DNA of 26,400 nucleotides from AC-32 sp035455605 (lineage in GTDB: Bacteria > Actinomycetota > Thermoleophilia > Gaiellales > Gaiellaceae). The notes under the pieces were generated by a model, which was not told where the DNA came from, made no database searches, and worked only from the letters and a program-made list of their open reading frames with translations. The translations under genes and the position numbers were made by a program. Within the stretch, counting starts at the first letter, position 1. Each line of letters begins with the position of its first letter. Location of the stretch: contig DATIER010000012.1 in NCBI GenBank assembly GCA_035455605.1, forward strand, positions 1-26,400, given 5' to 3'. This document shows positions 7,090-14,315 of this stretch, piece after piece.

Positions 7090-7097
7090 CGGCCGCG

Positions 7098-7103
7098 AGT
7101 ATA
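7098..7103 (-). promoter_or_regulatory. Putative -10 box of the kynureninase-like gene
   Basis: On the minus strand TATACT followed by 8 nt and GTG. The best -10 consensus match in the window's leaderless set; no Shine-Dalgarno. Confidence 0.5.
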
Positions 7104-7152
7104 GGGACACCCCGGCGCCGTTCCTGGTCCCCCGGACGAGGGATCGCGGGCC

Positions 7153-7174
7153 GAATCCCCTTTAGGGGTGATTC
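7153..7174. promoter_or_regulatory. Inverted repeat upstream of the subtilase gene, possible operator
   Basis: GAATCCCC, TTTA, GGGGTGATTC form a dyad (arms 7153-7160 and 7165-7174). The core ATCCCCT-TT-AGGGGTG resembles the 7-2-7 inverted heptamers bound by NarL/LuxR-type response regulators. It lies about 85-105 nt before the subtilase start and about 50 nt beyond the kynureninase-like promoter. It could alternatively form an RNA hairpin. No matching regulator is encoded nearby. Confidence 0.35.
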
Positions 7175-7257
7175 CGGCTCGGCGGCACCCGAATACCGTC
7201 GGTTCGAGGACGAAGCGGCGGCCCGCGCAGGAACGAGCGCGGCGGAGGGGAGCAACG

Positions 7258-9045
7258 TTGAGGGACGAGAGCATGCGCGGCGAGGCTCGCGGAAGCGGGC
7301 TCTGGGGCTCACGGCGGGGCGGCGGCCCGGGCGGCGACGGGCGCAACCGGGCGGTGAGGCGCGGCCTGCTCGTGCTGCTCGCCCTCACGCTCGCGGCGCC
7401 GCTGGCGGCCTCGGCAGGGAGCAATCACGACCGCTCGTGGTCGCCGAGCTACCTGGCGCCCTCGCTCGCACGCAGCGCACAGGAGACGCCGAACGCGAGC
7501 GTGCCCGTGATCGTCCAGAGCACGACCGGCGACGACGGGCAGGCGGCGGACGCGCTCAAGGGCTACGCGAAGACCCAGCGGCGGTTGAGCATCGTCGACG
7601 GCGCCGCGGCGAACGTGCTGGCGAGCGACCTGCCCAGGCTCGCGCAGCAGCACGACCTCGTCATCACCCCCGACCAGCAGGTCGTCTTCGACGGAGCCGG
7701 CGGGAACGGGAAGGGCCCGAAGGGGCCGAAGCCGCCGCACAACCCGCATCAGTCCGGTGGCTTCAGCTCGTCGCAGATCTGGCCCGCTGCGGTCGGCGTC
7801 GACCAGCTCTGGCCGACGCTCGCAGAGGAGGCCTCGGGCTCCAGGCCCGGGCCGGCGGCGCCCTCGATCGCCTTCGTCGACTCCGGCATCGAGCCGAACC
7901 GCGCCGACTTCGGCAACCGCGTGCGCGCGGCGGTCGACCTCTCGACGCTGCCGGGCAACTCGGCCGGAGACGGTTTCGGCCACGGGACGCTGGTGGCGGG
8001 CGTCGCGGCCGGCTCGGCGCCCGGGTTCGCGGGTGCCGCGCCGACGGCGGGCATCGTCTCGCTCGACGTGATGGACGACCAGGGCATGGCACGCACGAGC
8101 GACGTGATCGCGGCCGCCCAGTGGATCCTCAGGAACCGCAAGGCCTACGACATCCGCGTCGCCAACTTCTCGCTCCACTCCGCGAGCGCGACGAGCTTCC
8201 GCTGGGACCCGCTCGACAAGGCGGTCGAGAAGCTGTGGCTGAACGGCGTCGTCGTCGTCGCGGCCGCCGGCAACCAGGGCCAGCCGGGCAAGCCGACGCC
8301 GATGGCCTTCGCTCCGGGCAACGACCCGTTCGCGATCACGGTCGGGGCGCTCGACCTGCACAACTCGACCAACCCGGAGCGGGCCGACACGGCTCCCTGG
8401 TCGGCGTGGGGCTACACGCTCGACGGCTTCGCCAAGCCAGAGCTGGCCGCGCCCGGGCGCAACATCGTCGGCCCGGTCCCGGACGGCTCGACGCTCGCGA
8501 CCGAGCGCGGCGGCCAGGTGATCCAGACCGCCGGCGGCACGTACATCGACCTCTCCGGCACCTCGCTGGCGGCGCCCGTCGTCTCGGGGATCGCCGCCGA
8601 CCTGCTCACGCTGCGCCCGTCGATGACGCCGGACCAGGTCAAGGGCGCGCTGATGCACGAGGCGCGTGCGCTGCCCAGGGTCAGGACGCTCGCGGCGGGA
8701 GTCGGCGAGGTCGATGCCCCGGGCGCGCTCGCGCTGGCGTTCCCGCCGAACCCGAACCGGGCGCTCGACGGCTTCCTCGTGCCCGACCCGAAGGGCGACG
8801 GCCCGATGTTCGACGACGTCTCCTGGCTCGACGCGGCCAAGGCCTCGCCGGCGTGGGACGCGGTCTCGTGGCTCGACGGCTGGGCCGACGTCTCCTGGAG
8901 CGACGTCTCCTGGTCGGATGTCTCGTGGTCGGACGTCTCCTGGGGCGACGTCTCCTGGTCGGACGTGTCCTGGTCGGACGTGTCGTGGTCGGACGTCTCC
9001 TGGGCCGACGTCAACGCCGCCGCGTACTCCGACGTCGGTCCCTAG
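7258..9045 (+). CDS. Secreted subtilisin-like serine protease (S8) with C-terminal DVSW repeats
   Basis: 595 aa. TTG start preferred because GGAGGGGAG lies about 4-12 nt upstream; ATG 7273 is the alternative. Order: Arg/Gly-rich n-region, signal segment (about 34-54, RRGLLVLLALTLAAPLAASA), an inhibitor I9-like propeptide region (VPVIVQSTT..., about 80-145), a Gly/Pro-rich linker, then the catalytic domain. Triad: Asp208 in AFVDSGIEP, His242 in GFGHGTLVAGVAAG, Ser436 in LSGTSLAAPVVSGIAADLL, with oxyanion Asn339 in AAAGNQG. The C-terminus (about 519-582) has two spaced VSW motifs, then eight consecutive [SAG]DVSW pentapeptides. The tail has no Cys, LPxTG or membrane segment. Function of the tail is unknown; surface retention or self-assembly are guesses. 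Stop shares CTAG with the convergent epimerase gene. Confidence 0.92.
   Translation: MRDESMRGEARGSGLWGSRRGGGPGGDGRNRAVRRGLLVLLALTLAAPLAASAGSNHDRSWSPSYLAPSLARSAQETPNASVPVIVQSTTGDDGQAADALKGYAKTQRRLSIVDGAAANVLASDLPRLAQQHDLVITPDQQVVFDGAGGNGKGPKGPKPPHNPHQSGGFSSSQIWPAAVGVDQLWPTLAEEASGSRPGPAAPSIAFVDSGIEPNRADFGNRVRAAVDLSTLPGNSAGDGFGHGTLVAGVAAGSAPGFAGAAPTAGIVSLDVMDDQGMARTSDVIAAAQWILRNRKAYDIRVANFSLHSASATSFRWDPLDKAVEKLWLNGVVVVAAAGNQGQPGKPTPMAFAPGNDPFAITVGALDLHNSTNPERADTAPWSAWGYTLDGFAKPELAAPGRNIVGPVPDGSTLATERGGQVIQTAGGTYIDLSGTSLAAPVVSGIAADLLTLRPSMTPDQVKGALMHEARALPRVRTLAAGVGEVDAPGALALAFPPNPNRALDGFLVPDPKGDGPMFDDVSWLDAAKASPAWDAVSWLDGWADVSWSDVSWSDVSWSDVSWGDVSWSDVSWSDVSWSDVSWADVNAAAYSDVGP
8884..9003. repeat. 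Eight 15-bp tandem repeats encoding [SAG]DVSW
   Basis: Eight in-frame 15-bp units of the form (tcg/agc/ggc/gcc)-gac-gt(c/g)-tc(c/g)-tgg near the 3' end of the subtilase gene, followed by a degenerate ninth (GCC GAC GTC AAC). Third-codon positions vary (gtc/gtg, tcc/tcg), so the array is not a fresh duplication: the protein sequence is conserved while synonymous sites have drifted, consistent with selection on the repeat. Confidence 0.92.
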
Positions 9046-10073
9046 AAGAACCGCTTCACGACACCCAGCGCCCGCTGGTCCCACGGCACCCGGTGCGTGA
9101 GGCCGGCGGCGCCGACGCGGCCACGATTGGCGAGGTACCAGTCGTAGGTCTCGCAGAGCGCCTGCTCGTTCGAGAGGCGCGGCGCGAAGCCGAGCTCACG
9201 CTGCGCCTTCGAGACGTCGACGAACGAGTCGCGGTGGGCGGTGCGGTAGTGCCACTCGGCGAGCGGCGAGAGGCGCGCGAGCTCGAGCGCCCGTAGCGCC
9301 AGCTCCGCCGGCCGCGCCGGCACCGGTCGCAGCCGGCTGCCGGAGCGCGCGTGCGCGATCAGGCCCTCGAGGTCGGAGCGAACGGTGCCGAACTCCGTCG
9401 CGCCGACGTTGAACGTCTCGCCGGCCACATCCCGCTCGGCCGCGGCGACGGTTGCCTCGACCAGGTCCTCGACGGCAAGCAGCTGGTAACGGTTGGAGCC
9501 GTTGCCGAGGATCGGGATCCCGCGCCCCTCGCGGATCCAGTCGAACAGGATCTCGAAGACGCCGAGCCGCTCCGGCCCGACGAACGTCTTCGGGCGGATG
9601 ATCACGACCTCGAGCCCGCGCCGACCGGCGTCGCGCGCGACCTCCTCGGCGTCGATCTTCGACTCGCCGTAGTGCCCGACGCCGACGAGCGGCGCGTCCT
9701 CGGCGATCGGGTGGTGCTTCGGCACGCCGTAGACGGCCGTCGACGAGATCAGGATTGCTCGCCGCACTCCCGCGTCCGCGGCCGCCGCGAAGGCGACGCC
9801 GGTGCCGCCGACGTTGACGGAGCGGATCGACTCGCGCGAGGCCTGGATCGGCAGCGCCGCCGCCGCGTGCACGAGCACGTCGGCGCCGGTCACGAGGCGC
9901 GCGACGGCGGAGAGGTCGCGCACGTCGCCGCGCAGCTCCTCGACGTCCCGCTCGAGCTCGACGTCGTCGAGCGGCGCGAGGTCGAGCGTGCGCACCTCGT
10001 GCCCGTCGGCCAGCAGCCGCCGCGCCAGGTGCAGGCCGAGGAAGCCCGCGCCGCCTGTGATCGCCCACCGCAT
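9042..10073 (-). CDS. NAD-dependent epimerase/dehydratase (extended SDR)
   Basis: 343 aa, ATG start with TAGAGT 9 nt upstream. Acts on a nucleotide-sugar or related substrate; specificity unknown. Rossmann motif TGGAGFLG (6-13), acidic DL at the end of beta-2 (NAD preference), GDVRDL, VHAAA, SSTAVYG, catalytic YGESK (Tyr135, Lys139), RPKTFVGP and the substrate-domain segment GNGSNRYQLLAVEDLVEA, all typical of extended SDRs. The GetFNVGA segment and C-terminal WHYRTAHRDSFVDVSKAQRELGFAP also fit. The nearest sugar gene is the RfbF-like enzyme 3 kb away, so pathway is unassigned. Divergent from the lytic transglycosylase gene across about 40 nt. Confidence 0.9.
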   Translation of the reverse strand: MRWAITGGAGFLGLHLARRLLADGHEVRTLDLAPLDDVELERDVEELRGDVRDLSAVARLVTGADVLVHAAAALPIQASRESIRSVNVGGTGVAFAAAADAGVRRAILISSTAVYGVPKHHPIAEDAPLVGVGHYGESKIDAEEVARDAGRRGLEVVIIRPKTFVGPERLGVFEILFDWIREGRGIPILGNGSNRYQLLAVEDLVEATVAAAERDVAGETFNVGATEFGTVRSDLEGLIAHARSGSRLRPVPARPAELALRALELARLSPLAEWHYRTAHRDSFVDVSKAQRELGFAPRLSNEQALCETYDWYLANRGRVGAAGLTHRVPWDQRALGVVKRFF

Positions 10074-10082
10074 CGGAGCAGG

Positions 10083-10088
10083 ACTCTA
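10083..10088 (-). promoter_or_regulatory. Putative -10 box of the epimerase gene
   Basis: On the minus strand TAGAGT followed by 9 nt and ATG 10073; no Shine-Dalgarno. The 42-nt divergent spacer also has to hold the promoter of the transglycosylase gene. Confidence 0.4.
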
Positions 10089-10115
10089 CGTGCGCGGCGC
10101 GAACGGGACCGCCCC

Positions 10116-11030
10116 GTGGCCCGCAGACTCGTGGCACTCGGCGCGGCGCTGCTGGCGGGGCTCACGCTGGCCTCGGCCGCGCACGCTCGGAACCCGCAGA
10201 TCGCGGGTCTCCAGGTCGCCCTGCGCGCGTACGGGCTCTACAACGGCCCGATCGACGCGATCGCCGGGCCGCTGACCGTGCGCGCGACGAAGAAGTTCCA
10301 GCGGCGCGCCGGGCTCGTGCCGGACGGCCGTGCGGGACCGGCGACGCGACGCGCGCTCGGCCCGCTGGGAACGCCGGTGTTCGGGCGCCGGACGCTGCAC
10401 CGCGGCTCGTTCGGCTGGGACGTCTCCGTGCTGCAGTACATGCTCGCGCGCCGGGGACGGCTCGTGCCGGTCTACGGCTTCTTCGACGCCGCGACCGAGC
10501 GCGCGCTGCGGAGCTACCAGCGGGCGAGACGGCTCACCGCCGACGGCATCGCCGGGCCGAGGACCCTGCGCGCGCTCGGGCACGCGACGCCCGGCGTGCG
10601 GCCGACGCGCCCCGCCCGGCACGCGACCCCGGCGGCGCCCGCGACGAGCGTCCGCACGATGCTCACGAACTGGGCGATCGCCTACCGGCTCGACCCGGCG
10701 CTCGTGCGCGCGCTCGGGTGGATGGAGTCGGGCTTCCAGACCGGCCTCGTCTCGTCCGCCGGCGCGCGCGGCGTGCTGCAGGTGCTGCCCGTGACCCGCG
10801 GCTACGTCGAGCACCAGCTGATCGGCCACAAGGTGCCGCGCTCGACCTCGGGGAACATCCGCATCGGGGTCGTGTACCTGCGCCAGCTGCTGCGCGAGTT
10901 CGGGTGGGACCGCACCCGCGCCCTCGCCGCCTGGTACCAGGGGCCGGCCTCGGTGCGCAAGCGCGGTCAGCTCGCGTCGACGAAGCTGTTCGTCGCGAAC
11001 GTGCTAGCGCTGAGCAGGCGCGACATTTGA
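10116..11030 (+). CDS. Secreted lytic transglycosylase with two peptidoglycan-binding domains
   Basis: 304 aa, GTG start chosen because it places MARRLVALGAALLAGLTLASAAHA as a signal peptide at the N-terminus. Cleaves glycan strands of the cell wall (family role). Two PG_binding_1 domains: about 27-82 (IAGLQVALRAYGLYNGPIDAIAG, KKFQRRAGLVPDG) and about 98-155 (SVLQYMLARRG, RSYQRARRLTADGIAG). A Pro/Ala/Thr linker (about 157-178) leads to a C-terminal transglycosylase SLT-like domain: RLDPALVRALGWMESGFQ with catalytic Glu204, then VSSAGARGVLQVLP and the AAWYQGP segment. Longer upstream frames in phase are artefacts. The last 27 nt overlap the convergent copCD-like gene. Confidence 0.9.
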   Translation: MARRLVALGAALLAGLTLASAAHARNPQIAGLQVALRAYGLYNGPIDAIAGPLTVRATKKFQRRAGLVPDGRAGPATRRALGPLGTPVFGRRTLHRGSFGWDVSVLQYMLARRGRLVPVYGFFDAATERALRSYQRARRLTADGIAGPRTLRALGHATPGVRPTRPARHATPAAPATSVRTMLTNWAIAYRLDPALVRALGWMESGFQTGLVSSAGARGVLQVLPVTRGYVEHQLIGHKVPRSTSGNIRIGVVYLRQLLREFGWDRTRALAAWYQGPASVRKRGQLASTKLFVANVLALSRRDI

Positions 11031-12314
11031 CGCCGTGGAAGCCGGAGCGCTCGGGGGCGGCGGCTTCGAGTCGACGAGCACTGCGGCGGCGAGCAGGATC
11101 GCCATCCCGACCGCGCTCTCTCCGGCCAGGCTGCGCGGCAGGCGGGCGAACAGCGGCGCGCCGCGCTCGAGCTTCGGCCGCACGAGGAAGTGGTGCGCCG
11201 CGCCCCAGAGCAGCGCCAGCGAGACGAGCCCGAGCTTGACGAGCAGCACCTGCCCGTAGCCCGCGCTCCAGAGGTCGGCCAGGTGCGGCAGCCGCAGGAT
11301 GCTCAGGTACGTGCCGGCGGCGAGCAGCACGACGATCAGCATCGTCGCGAGCCTCGAGAAGCGCAGGAACGCCTGCCGGCGCAGCTCCGGCTCCAGCGGC
11401 CAGACCACGAATGCGAGCTGCACCAGCCCGCCGACCCAGAGCGCCGCCGCCGAGAGGTGCAGCCAGTCGGCGAGCTGTGAGAGCCAGGACGAGCCGGCGT
11501 CCACCGCGGAGTGACCCGACAGCGACAGGCCGGAGGCAAAGCCGAGCGCGAGCAGGAACGCCGGCCAGAGCAGCCGCTCCCGCTCCGTCAGCCAGGCCAG
11601 GAAGACGAGCGCCGCGACGAGCGCGTAGCCGAGTGTCATCGCCACGAACGCGGTCCCGAAGCGCGTCTTCGCGAGCGGCGAGAGGTCGCCGTAGAGGAAG
11701 TCGACGAACGGCAGCTGCAGCGCGTCCTCGGCGCGCAGGAGGAAGGCGAGGATCCCGACCTCCAGCGCGCCGACCGCGCCCAGGCCGAGCAGCTGGTAGA
11801 AGCGCCGCTGCGCACGGGGCCCGAACGATCGGCGGACGACGAGCAGCCGGAAGCCGAGCCCGCCCGCGAGGAGCGCCAGGGCGAGGAAGTAGAGCCAGCG
11901 GACGAGGTGCTCGGTCGTCGTCGGGCCGCCCGCCCCGAAGGCGTCGGTCGCGGCCGGCGCCCGCAGCTTCACGCCGAAGGTGAAGACGCCCGAGACGACG
12001 TGCCCGTCCGCCGAGACCACGCGCCAGCGGACGGTGTAGCCGCCGCGGCGGAGCGTCTTCACCGGCACCGAGATCGTCCGCTTGTCCGCGCTCGCGCGGG
12101 TGATGCCGGAGAGCACGGCCCCGTGCGCGCTGTAGACCGTGATCGCCGTCGGCAGCGCGTCGACGCTCTGGTCGAACCTGAGCGTCACGGCCTGCGGCGA
12201 CTGCTCGACGCGGGTGCCGAACCGCGGCGTCGTCTGCTCGAGCGTCGCATGGGCCGAGGCCGCGGCCGGGAAGGCGAGCGCGAGCAGCGCGACGAGCACG
12301 AGCCCGCGCCTCAC
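11004..12314 (-). CDS. CopC-CopD fusion, copper homeostasis membrane protein
   Basis: 436 aa, GTG start overlapping the upstream stop (GTGA). Signal peptide 1-21 (RRGLVLVALLALAFPAAASA), then a CopC domain (about 22-120) whose predicted mature N-terminus is His22. Together with Asp103 and His105 in SADGHVVSG it recreates the Cu(II) site of CopC proteins (family knowledge). About eight membrane segments follow (about 140-415) forming the CopD/YcnJ-type domain, with conserved GHSAVD and WLHLSAAALWVGGL. Binds copper outside the membrane and probably moves it inward, for cuproenzyme supply or homeostasis. Last gene of a three-gene operon with two unrecognised membrane proteins. The final 27 nt overlap the convergent transglycosylase gene. 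Confidence 0.92.
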   Translation of the reverse strand: MRRGLVLVALLALAFPAAASAHATLEQTTPRFGTRVEQSPQAVTLRFDQSVDALPTAITVYSAHGAVLSGITRASADKRTISVPVKTLRRGGYTVRWRVVSADGHVVSGVFTFGVKLRAPAATDAFGAGGPTTTEHLVRWLYFLALALLAGGLGFRLLVVRRSFGPRAQRRFYQLLGLGAVGALEVGILAFLLRAEDALQLPFVDFLYGDLSPLAKTRFGTAFVAMTLGYALVAALVFLAWLTERERLLWPAFLLALGFASGLSLSGHSAVDAGSSWLSQLADWLHLSAAALWVGGLVQLAFVVWPLEPELRRQAFLRFSRLATMLIVVLLAAGTYLSILRLPHLADLWSAGYGQVLLVKLGLVSLALLWGAAHHFLVRPKLERGAPLFARLPRSLAGESAVGMAILLAAAVLVDSKPPPPSAPASTASNVAPAQR

Positions 12315-12895
12315 CGGTGCGGCACCCCCGCGCGCTCGGAGAGGTGGCCGAAGATCGGCGCGACGTCGCGGTCGGAGTAGAGGAAGACGGCGACCAGCAC
12401 GAGCGTCAGCGCGAAGCCGGCAGGCCACGCGCGGCGCCGCGGCTGCAGCACCGCGAGCAGCGGGAAGATCGCGCCGACGAGACATGTCCAGCCGAGGACG
12501 TGGTGGAGGAACGCCGCCCGGGCGAAGAACCACCCGTTCTGCTCGTGGACGAGCAGCGCCGTCCCCGACACCGCGAGCGCGAGCGGCACGGTCAGGTGCC
12601 AGAGCCGGTTGTGCAGCTTGCCGCGCAGGAGCCCGAGCTCCGCGGCGCCGGCGAGCATCATCGTCTGGGCCCAGGCGCCGTGGGCGACCATGTGGATCGT
12701 CGAGTTGGTGAAGAAGACCATCACCGGCCACATGAAGACGCCGAGCCCGAAGAGCAGGCTCGGCCACAGGTAGGCGCGCCAGGCACGCCGGTCCCAGACC
12801 TCGGCGCCGACGATCGCCCGCGCGAGCAGGCAGAGCCCGAGCAGCAGGAACCCGGTCGCGAACAGCCAGTGGACGTGCTCGGCGGGCGGTTCCAT
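12311..12895 (-). CDS. Multi-pass membrane protein with conserved-looking His, unknown
   Basis: 194 aa, ATG start overlapping the upstream TGA by one base (TGATG). About five or six membrane segments: WLFATGFLLLGLCLLARAIV, AYLWPSLLFGLGVFMWPVMVFF, AWAQTMMLAGAAELGL, LTVPLALAVSGTALLV, FLHHVLGWTCLVGAIFPLL, ALTLVLVAVFLY. His residues cluster near membrane edges: EHVHW, TIHMVAHGAW, KLHNRLWH, VHEQNGWF and LHHVLGW. Such placement suggests metal or heme ligands, but I do not recognise the family. Its stop overlaps the GTG of the CopC-CopD gene, so a copper-linked role is likely by context (inference). Confidence 0.75.
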   Translation of the reverse strand: MEPPAEHVHWLFATGFLLLGLCLLARAIVGAEVWDRRAWRAYLWPSLLFGLGVFMWPVMVFFTNSTIHMVAHGAWAQTMMLAGAAELGLLRGKLHNRLWHLTVPLALAVSGTALLVHEQNGWFFARAAFLHHVLGWTCLVGAIFPLLAVLQPRRRAWPAGFALTLVLVAVFLYSDRDVAPIFGHLSERAGVPHR

Positions 12896-13158
12896 CAGTG
12901 CTCTTCGAGGTCCTCGATCAGGCCCGGCGCCACGAACAGCGCGAACACGATCCCGACGGCGATCACGAGCAGCGGCGGCTCGACCAGGAGCCACCAGAAC
13001 CCCTCGCCGTGCGGGTGCAGGAGCGTGATCCGGTACGGCTGCAGGAACGCCCACGCGACGCCGCCGAGCATCGTCAGCGGGCCGAGCAGGCCGACGGCGC
13101 GCGCCCGTGCGGAGCGGGTACGGCTCGACGCGCGCTCGGTGACAAGTTGTGTGCTCAT
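12895..13158 (-). CDS. Small two-helix membrane protein, unknown
   Basis: 87 aa, ATG start with a strong Shine-Dalgarno (GGGGAGGTGGA). Arg-rich cytoplasmic N-terminus, membrane helix about 24-40 (LLGPLTMLGGVAWAFL), an outside loop with LLHPHGEGFWWLLVEPPLL, second helix about 59-80, and an acidic IEDLEEH tail. The HPHGEGFW loop at the membrane face could bind a metal. First gene of the operon that ends in the CopC-CopD fusion; all three are joined by overlapping stop/start codons. I do not recognise the family. Confidence 0.75.
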   Translation of the reverse strand: MSTQLVTERASSRTRSARARAVGLLGPLTMLGGVAWAFLQPYRITLLHPHGEGFWWLLVEPPLLVIAVGIVFALFVAPGLIEDLEEH

Positions 13159-13215
13159 TCCACCTCCCCAGGTCGGGACGACAACCGGTCCCGCGGTCTG
13201 GGCGCTACCGCGGGC

Positions 13216-13878
13216 TTATGCCGGGAGGGGCGGCGGCCGGCTCTCGAAGGCGAGGCCGAAGAGCTTGCGAGGCGGCGCCTGCGAGTCGCGGCGGCGCCGG
13301 ATCGCGGGCGCGATCCTGGAAGGCGTGGCGTGCCCCGCGCGGGCCCACGTGTCCGCGGCGTAGCGCTCGTACGCGCTCAGCCAGCTCGCGACCGCGCTCC
13401 AGGCGAGCGAGACGAGGACGGCGAGCACGGCGAAGACGGGCAGCGCCGAGGTGTGGAGCCACGGCGCGAGCAGCGGCCAGCGGCCGGACGCGACCTGCTC
13501 GGCGTCGGTCTGCAGCAGGTAGAAGGTCGAGGTGGCGAGGAACGCCGCCAGCCAGAGCCGCGGCGAGAGGTCGAGCCGGAACCGTGGCTTGGGCGCAGGC
13601 GCCTTCCCGACGGCCGCGAGCACGCGGCGACCGGCCCGCGCCGCGACGTGCGCACGCGCGAACCGCCAGACGAGCCGGGCGAGTAGCAGCGCGACGCCGA
13701 GCTTCACGGCGCCGAGCAGGAACGGGTAGTACTCGGCGCCCGAGTACGGACGCGAATCGACGTGGCGACCGAAGTCGAGCCGGTGCGTCAGGCTCCGCCC
13801 GGCGAGCTCGGCGATCAGCGCGAGCAGCGCGAACGCGAGCGCCGAGAACATCCGCTGGTGCCGCCGGGCGCGCGCCAT
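13216..13878 (-). CDS. Hypothetical membrane protein
   Basis: 220 aa. ATG start at 13878 preferred over an upstream in-frame ATG (13914) because it precedes the first basic-hydrophobic segment (MARARRHQRMFSALAFALLALIAELAG) without an odd Cys-rich leader. Four or so membrane segments (about 8-27, 53-72, 108-125, 140-165), with basic loops, and a basic Arg-rich C-terminus ending in RPPPLPA. The first loop carries RPYSGAEYYPFLLGAVKLG. No enzymatic motif is visible. It sits 50 nt downstream of the hopanoid operon and upstream of the copper operon's far end, same strand as both; link to either is unproven. Confidence 0.65.
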   Translation of the reverse strand: MARARRHQRMFSALAFALLALIAELAGRSLTHRLDFGRHVDSRPYSGAEYYPFLLGAVKLGVALLLARLVWRFARAHVAARAGRRVLAAVGKAPAPKPRFRLDLSPRLWLAAFLATSTFYLLQTDAEQVASGRWPLLAPWLHTSALPVFAVLAVLVSLAWSAVASWLSAYERYAADTWARAGHATPSRIAPAIRRRRDSQAPPRKLFGLAFESRPPPLPA

Positions 13879-13928
13879 GGAGCCAGTGTGCCGCACGCGG
13901 CACGGGCGAATCAAACAGATGCGCCTAA

Positions 13929-14315
13929 CTAGCCGAGAAGGGACAGCGCCCAGCGCGGCTCGTCCGGCGGCGCGAAGTCGACGAGCAGGATGCGCTGCCA
14001 GCGGCCGAGGCAGAGCTCGCCGCCGGCGAACGGGATCTGCTCGCCGCGCGGGCCGAGCAGCATGCAGAGCAGCCGCTCGCGGTCCTGCTGGCCCGGCGGG
14101 ACGAGCCGGTTGAGCAGGTCCTCGAGGTCGCAGAAGAAGCCGGACTCGCGCTCCTGCACGCGCACCAGAGCGACGTCGTCGAGCGGCGAGACGAAGGCGA
14201 TCCCGCTCTCGCGGCCCGACCCGGCGAGCTCGCGGCGCACCTCGTTCGTGATGTCGAGCACCGTCAGCGACGGCAGTGCCGAGGCGATCGAGTACGGCAC
14301 CTCGACGCTGGTCAT
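13929..14315 (-). CDS. YjbQ/UPF0047-family protein lacking the conserved histidines
   Basis: 128 aa. ATG overlaps the ispH stop (ATGA), so it is the last gene of the hopanoid operon. YjbQ framework is clear: LTVLDITNEVRREL near the N-terminus, ESGFFCDLEDLLNRLVPP in the middle and the C-terminal GELCLGRWQRILLVDFAPP (family form: LxLGxWQxIxxxDFxxP). Family members carry HTTA early and an HxxGNxxxH segment after LVPP. Here the matching stretches read VSPLDDVALVRVQE and GQQDRERLLCML, with no His at all. It is therefore a degenerate or repurposed member and cannot be assumed to share the thiamin-phosphate-synthase-like activity attributed to YjbQ. Confidence 0.8.
   Translation of the reverse strand: MTSVEVPYSIASALPSLTVLDITNEVRRELAGSGRESGIAFVSPLDDVALVRVQERESGFFCDLEDLLNRLVPPGQQDRERLLCMLLGPRGEQIPFAGGELCLGRWQRILLVDFAPPDEPRWALSLLG

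Noticed and set aside
8884..9003. CRISPR-like array
   Set aside because: The 15-bp units are contiguous, in frame and without spacers; they are a coding repeat.
8412..9014. Antisense open frame with Asp/Glu-Thr-Ser repeats opposite the subtilase
   Set aside because: The repeats are only the reverse complement of the DVSW codons. The sense gene has signal peptide, catalytic triad and a Shine-Dalgarno, so this is a shadow.
9351..10115. N-terminal extension of the lytic transglycosylase
   Set aside because: It lies antisense to the epimerase, has no motif, and the signal peptide begins only at GTG 10116.
13200..13930. Several long open frames on both strands around the membrane protein gene
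   Set aside because: They are high-GC frame artefacts rich in Arg/Ala/Pro. Only 13216-13878 on the minus strand has plausible membrane helices.
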